A stretch of 64,000 nucleotides of DNA, from positions 226,001 through 290,000 of the forward strand of contig CAJNDS010000136.1 in assembly GCA_905221605.1 (NCBI GenBank), read 5' to 3'. The stretch comes from Symbiodinium natans. Its lineage: Eukaryota; Sar; Dinophyceae; Suessiales; Symbiodiniaceae. Within the stretch, counting starts at the first letter, position 1; the number at the start of each line of letters is the position of its first letter. This document shows, piece after piece, positions 61,029 to 64,000 of the stretch. The notes under the pieces were generated by a model. It ran no database searches and was not told the DNA's origin. It was given only the letters and a program-made list of their open reading frames with translations. The position numbers were made by a program, and so were the translations under genes.

Positions 61029-61131
61029 AAACCCCTAAACCCTAAACCCTAAACCCTAAACCCTAAACCCTAAACCCTAAACCCTAAACCCTAAACCCTA
61101 AACCCTAAACCCTAAACCCTAAACCCTAAAC
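61029..61131. repeat. CCCTAAA array upstream of channel S5 exon
   Basis: About 15 pure units ending 17 bp before the putative acceptor of the S5 exon. Confidence 0.97.
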
Positions 61132-61148
61132 AGCAACTTCACATTGAG

Positions 61149-63049
61149 ACATGATGAGACAGGCCGTCAGCAGTGTTCTCCAGCTCCTCTTCGTGGTGAT
61201 CATGATCAACCACTACGTAGGCTGGGGGTGCTAGGGCTGGTCTTCTGTAGGGTTTAGGGTTTAGGGTTTAGGGTTTAGGGTTTAGGGTTTAGGGTTCCGG
61301 AAAGTCCGACAGTTCAGGGTTTACGGTCCCCAAGCCCGAACCCCAAGGGTTGAGAGCCTGTTGCAAAGCTGGCGCGAGAGTTTTTTTCTTGAGGGAGCTT
61401 GAGACTGGAGGTCAGACACGCTCTTGGTGCCCCCTCCCTCCTCCCCCCCAAAGGGGGGAACATGAAGTTCTGAACTAAAGCTTCGAGGGGTTCAGGTTTA
61501 CAGGGGTTGTAAACCCTAAGCCCTAAGCCCGCGCGAGTGCGAGAGTCGAAACCCCTAAATTCCAAACCCTGGAACCCTAAACCCGAAACCCTCCAAAAAG
61601 CGCTCCAGGCCAAGTATCCCTAAACCCTAAAACCGAAACCCGAAACCCGGAACCCGAAACCCTAAACCCTAAACCCTAAACCCCAAAATGTTCCTTGAAG
61701 CCGACCCAGGCTGCGGCTGGTTCGCGATCGGGCAGGCAAGGGGCCACGGTGAAGTGGGTGAGACGCGTTGGGGTTTCTTCTGGCTTAGGGACCCTTTTAG
61801 GGTTTAGGGTTTAGGGCTTAGGGTTTAGGGTTTAGGGTTTAGGGCTTAGGGTTTAGGGTTTAGGGTTAGGGTTTAGGCCTCCCGGCAGAACTCGAGGTGC
61901 AGGGCTTTGAGAAGAACTGGATCGCCGAGTATCTCAGCTACGAGGCTCGCGGCATGGGGATTTTCGGGTAAACCCTAAACCCTAAACCCTAAACCCTAAA
62001 CCCTAAACCCTAAACCCTAAACCCTAAACGGCCCTAAACCCTGGTGCTCCCTGGCATGGTCAGGATGAGCAACATGTGCTCGCCCAGTATCTCACAAGTG
62101 CCCTCGGCTGCATTTTCGGATTTTCGGGTTTAGGGTTTAGGGTTTAGGGATGTTCCCCCCTTATACTAAGACAGTCCTTAGCAGGGATGTTAGCACCACC
62201 GATTATAATCCTTGTGAAGGACTGTTGGTATAAGGGGGAACATCCCAGTTATCAGGTTCAGTTTACGGGGCAGCTACCCCAACACCAACAGCCCTCAAGT
62301 CTTAAATCAACCCTAAACCCTAAACCCTAAACCCTAAACCCTAAACCCTAAACCCTAAACCCTAAACCCTAAACCCTAAACCCTAAACCCCAAACCCTAA
62401 ACCCTAAAACGCGAGCATCCCTGAATGTCTCTAGAGACCCTGGAGCCCACGACCGCCCCAAAAGGCTTAAGCGGCTGAAGCCTGCTCGCTCTCCGGGGTG
62501 CAGCACTCCGATGCGCCGGATTTAGGGTTTGGGGTTTGGGGTTTGGGGTTTAGGGTTTAGGGTTTAGGGTTTAGGGCTGTGAGAGAGAGAGGGTTTGGGG
62601 TTTAGGGTTGCATACCTTCCCCCCTGCCAATGCACTAGATAATCGTTTTCCAAAGAAGACGCAGCTTTCAATGCACATTCCCTTCTCCACATATACCGAC
62701 GTATGATGACACATGCATACATGCGTGCATACATAGACTAATATAAATAAATAAGTAAAACAAACAAATAAATAAAATAATACATAATACATAAATAATA
62801 TATATATATATATGCATGTATTTAGAAATTAATAAAATATATAAATATATAAATATATAAATATATAAACATATATAAATATAAATATATAAGTAAATAT
62901 AAATATAAACATATTCTAAATATAAGTATAAATGTAAAAATAAATATATAAATAAGTGAATAAATAAATATCAATATAAGTATATAAATATGAATATAAA
63001 TATAAATACATAAATAAATAAATTCACAAAATGAATAAATATATATAAT

Positions 63050-63090
<41 letters not shown>

Positions 63091-63949
63091 GCCCGCCCCA
63101 AGATCCACCCCTGGTGCCCCACTAAGAACGAAATTGATAAGTAAATAAACACAAGAATAAAAATTTATATGTATATGTATATATATATATATATTTACAT
63201 GTACATATTCACACATATTCATACATATTCTTGCATATTCTTACATAGTGTTACAAAAAAACATACCAAGATTCCCCAACCCCCCCCCCCCCCCACCCCC
63301 CCAAACCCCCCCTCCCCCCCCCAACCCACCCCCCCCCCCCCCCCCCCCCCCCCACCCCCCACCCCCCCACGCCCCCCCCAACCCCCGTGTTGGCGTTGCA
63401 GTCGATGGCCGAGGTGTGCACTGGGCTGTTACGCAGTTCACGCCTGCGGCTTCTTGGCCATGAAAAGGCGAAGGGTAGTTACTACGAAACTGTAGGTTAA
63501 TGGAGTCCCAGGTTAAAATCCTTGAAGCCTTCACAGTCCCGAGCCCGGCAGTTCCACAACACCGCGCAGCCCTGCAGCCCCCTTCTGAACAGGAGTTGGT
63601 TGGAAAATGCTTTTCTAATGTTTAGTACCCCCTAATCCTTATATGATCCTTATGAAGCCATAATTGCGAAAGGGTTTAGGGTTTAGGGTTTAGGGTTTAG
63701 GGGTTACCCTAAACCCTAAACCCTAAACCCTAAACCCTAAACCCTAAACCCTAAACCCTAAACCCTAAACCCTAAACCCTAAACCCTAAACCCTAAACCC
63801 CAAACCCCAAACCCTAAACCCTAAACCCTAAACCCAAAGCTACCACAGTGAAGCTAAGGCCATGGAGGTGAATCCCATGAACGTGGCCGAGCGGCTGTAT
63901 GCCATTGTGGTGATCTTCTCCGGACTGGCCCTTTGCGCCACACAACAAG
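61149..63949 (+). CDS. Cation channel, S5-pore-S6 part (dinoflagellate CNG/HCN-like)
   Basis: Seven exons join in frame: 61149-61220, 61701-61757, 61889-61944, 62064-62106, 63414-63448 and 63859 to about 63949, with a possible further exon beyond the window. The introns are GC-AG except 61758-61888, which is GT-AG. S5 is [14 protein letters not shown], followed by CGWFAIGQ; the turret includes [10 protein letters not shown]; the pore helix is [20 protein letters not shown]; then [19 protein letters not shown] and SGLALC form S6. HW-x-x-TQFTPA in place of the GYG filter is, as I know it, typical of many dinoflagellate channel paralogues, so ion selectivity cannot be read from K+ channel rules. 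All phases agree, which strongly supports the model. Every intron except possibly one holds telomere-like arrays. The C-terminal (possible cyclic-nucleotide-binding) part lies outside the window. Upstream S1, S3 and S4 candidates are listed separately. Confidence 0.72.
62147..62246. mobile_element. Hairpin element family B, copy 5 (full length, in channel intron)
   Basis: GGGATGTTCCCCCCTTATAC at the left and GTATAAGGGGGAACATCCC at the right; arms ACAGTCCTTAG and GAAGGACTGTTGG. It directly abuts a TTTAGGG array at its left end. Confidence 0.7.
62306..62408. repeat. CCCTAAA array inside a channel intron
   Basis: About 14 units inside the long intron (62107-63413) predicted between the pre-pore and pore exons. 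The same intron also holds a hairpin element and an AT-rich microsatellite. Confidence 0.95.
62750..63250. repeat. AT-rich microsatellite (AAATA / TATA)
   Basis: Degenerate AAATATAAAT-type DNA with TA runs inside the predicted channel intron 62107-63413. No coding potential. Confidence 0.95.
63273..63387. repeat. C-run
   Basis: About 115 bp of nearly pure C with scattered A, before the pore micro-exon. Pro-rich and Gly-rich ORFs across it are artefacts. Confidence 0.95.
63414..63448 (+). CDS. Pore-helix micro-exon of the channel
   Basis: A 35-bp exon between GCCGAG and a GC donor (GCG|GCTTCT) encodes [11 protein letters not shown]. It completes a split codon with the exon ending at 62106 and leads in frame into GCC ATG GAG at 63859. 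It sits just after a long C-run. Confidence 0.65.
63671..63836. repeat. TTTAGGG array facing a CCCTAAA array
   Basis: Four TTTAGGG units run straight into about 19 CCCTAAA units. It fills most of the predicted intron (63449-63858) between the pore and S6 exons. Confidence 0.95.
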
Positions 63950-63952
63950 GGG

Positions 63953-64000
63953 TTAGGGTTTAGGGTTTAGGGTTTAGGGTTTAGGGTTTAGGGTTTAGGG
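63953..64000. repeat. TTTAGGG array at the window end
   Basis: About six units after the S6 exon; it runs off the window. Confidence 0.97.

Larger units (their letters stand above)
1..64000. repeat. Dispersed TTTAGGG / CCCTAAA interstitial telomere-like arrays
   Basis: The 7-bp unit TTTAGGG (or its complement) recurs as short arrays of 2 to about 30 units across the whole window, in both orientations. They are absent only from the AT-rich block at about 37.5-40.75 kb, the Xsc gene, the FCP1-like ORF and the duplicated ORFs. Common variants are CCCGAAA, CCCCAAA, CCCTGAA, TTGAGGG, TGTAGGG, CCCCTAAA and TTTGGGG. Both orientations alternate over a few hundred bases, so this is not a chromosome end. 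Arrays usually separate coding-like islands of 60-150 bp. TTTAGGG is the telomere unit of plants and dinoflagellates (established knowledge). Confidence 0.95.

Noticed and set aside
63953-64000. Window end as a true telomere
   Set aside because: Only about six units, with similar arrays throughout in both orientations; the array runs off the window, so nothing shows a chromosome end.

Overview
The window looks like nuclear DNA of a dinoflagellate, or a close alveolate relative. Four things point that way. (1) Plant/dinoflagellate-type telomere repeats (TTTAGGG and its complement CCCTAAA) occur as well over a hundred short interstitial arrays from end to end. (2) Introns can be reconstructed with GT, GC and GA donors, all ending in AG; this donor mix is known from dinoflagellates. 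(3) Many short elements with terminal inverted repeats resemble introners. (4) The recognisable products fit: EF-hand proteins and an ion channel with an FTPA-type pore. I cannot name a species.

Layout. 1-3.7 kb: telomere-like arrays and AT/GA microsatellites. 3.7-5.8 kb (+): an EF-hand gene that I can splice across eight exons. 6-13 kb: arrays, a CTA/CCA microsatellite, hairpin elements and scattered coding-like islands. 13.85-14.79 kb (+): an FCP1/HAD-like phosphatase-domain ORF. 15.7-36.8 kb: a dense alternation of coding-like islands of about 60-150 bp with telomere-like arrays, mostly +, with a minus-strand exon chain at 17.5-17.9 kb and another EF-hand exon at 21.7 kb. 37.5-40.75 kb: an AT-rich 3.2-kb block bounded by inverted repeats, built of two tandem-repeat families and free of telomere-like arrays. 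41-47 kb: more islands, including a possible channel S1, and two minisatellites. 47.98-49.86 kb (+): an intact intronless gene for sulfoacetaldehyde acetyltransferase (Xsc). 50.7-53.1 kb: possible channel S3 and S4 exons. 56-61 kb: a tandem duplication of about 2.7 kb carrying two copies of an unrecognised 264-residue-plus gene, each interrupted by the same introner-like element. 61.1-64 kb: seven exons of a cation channel (S5, pore, S6) that splice in frame.

The most unusual signal is how telomere-like DNA relates to coding DNA. Nearly every reconstructed intron holds a TTTAGGG or CCCTAAA array. One minus-strand intron (17716-17784) consists of nothing else: the unit GGGTTTAG supplies its own GT donor and AG acceptor. 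Several insertions carry target-site duplications: 20 bp around a 23-bp TTTAGGG array at 28.1 kb, 21 bp at 41.6 kb and 24 bp at 12.2 kb. The tandem duplication at 56-61 kb has an array present in one copy and absent from the other. Together these suggest that interstitial telomere-like arrays and introner-like elements are inserted into exons here and in some cases become introns. That is inference; RNA evidence would decide it.

Functional links between the genes are weak. The Xsc gene lies between the putative S1 and S3 exons, and the duplicated genes lie between S4 and S5, all on the + strand. If the channel is one gene of more than 20 kb, these are nested genes. If not, the channel exons belong to two or more genes.
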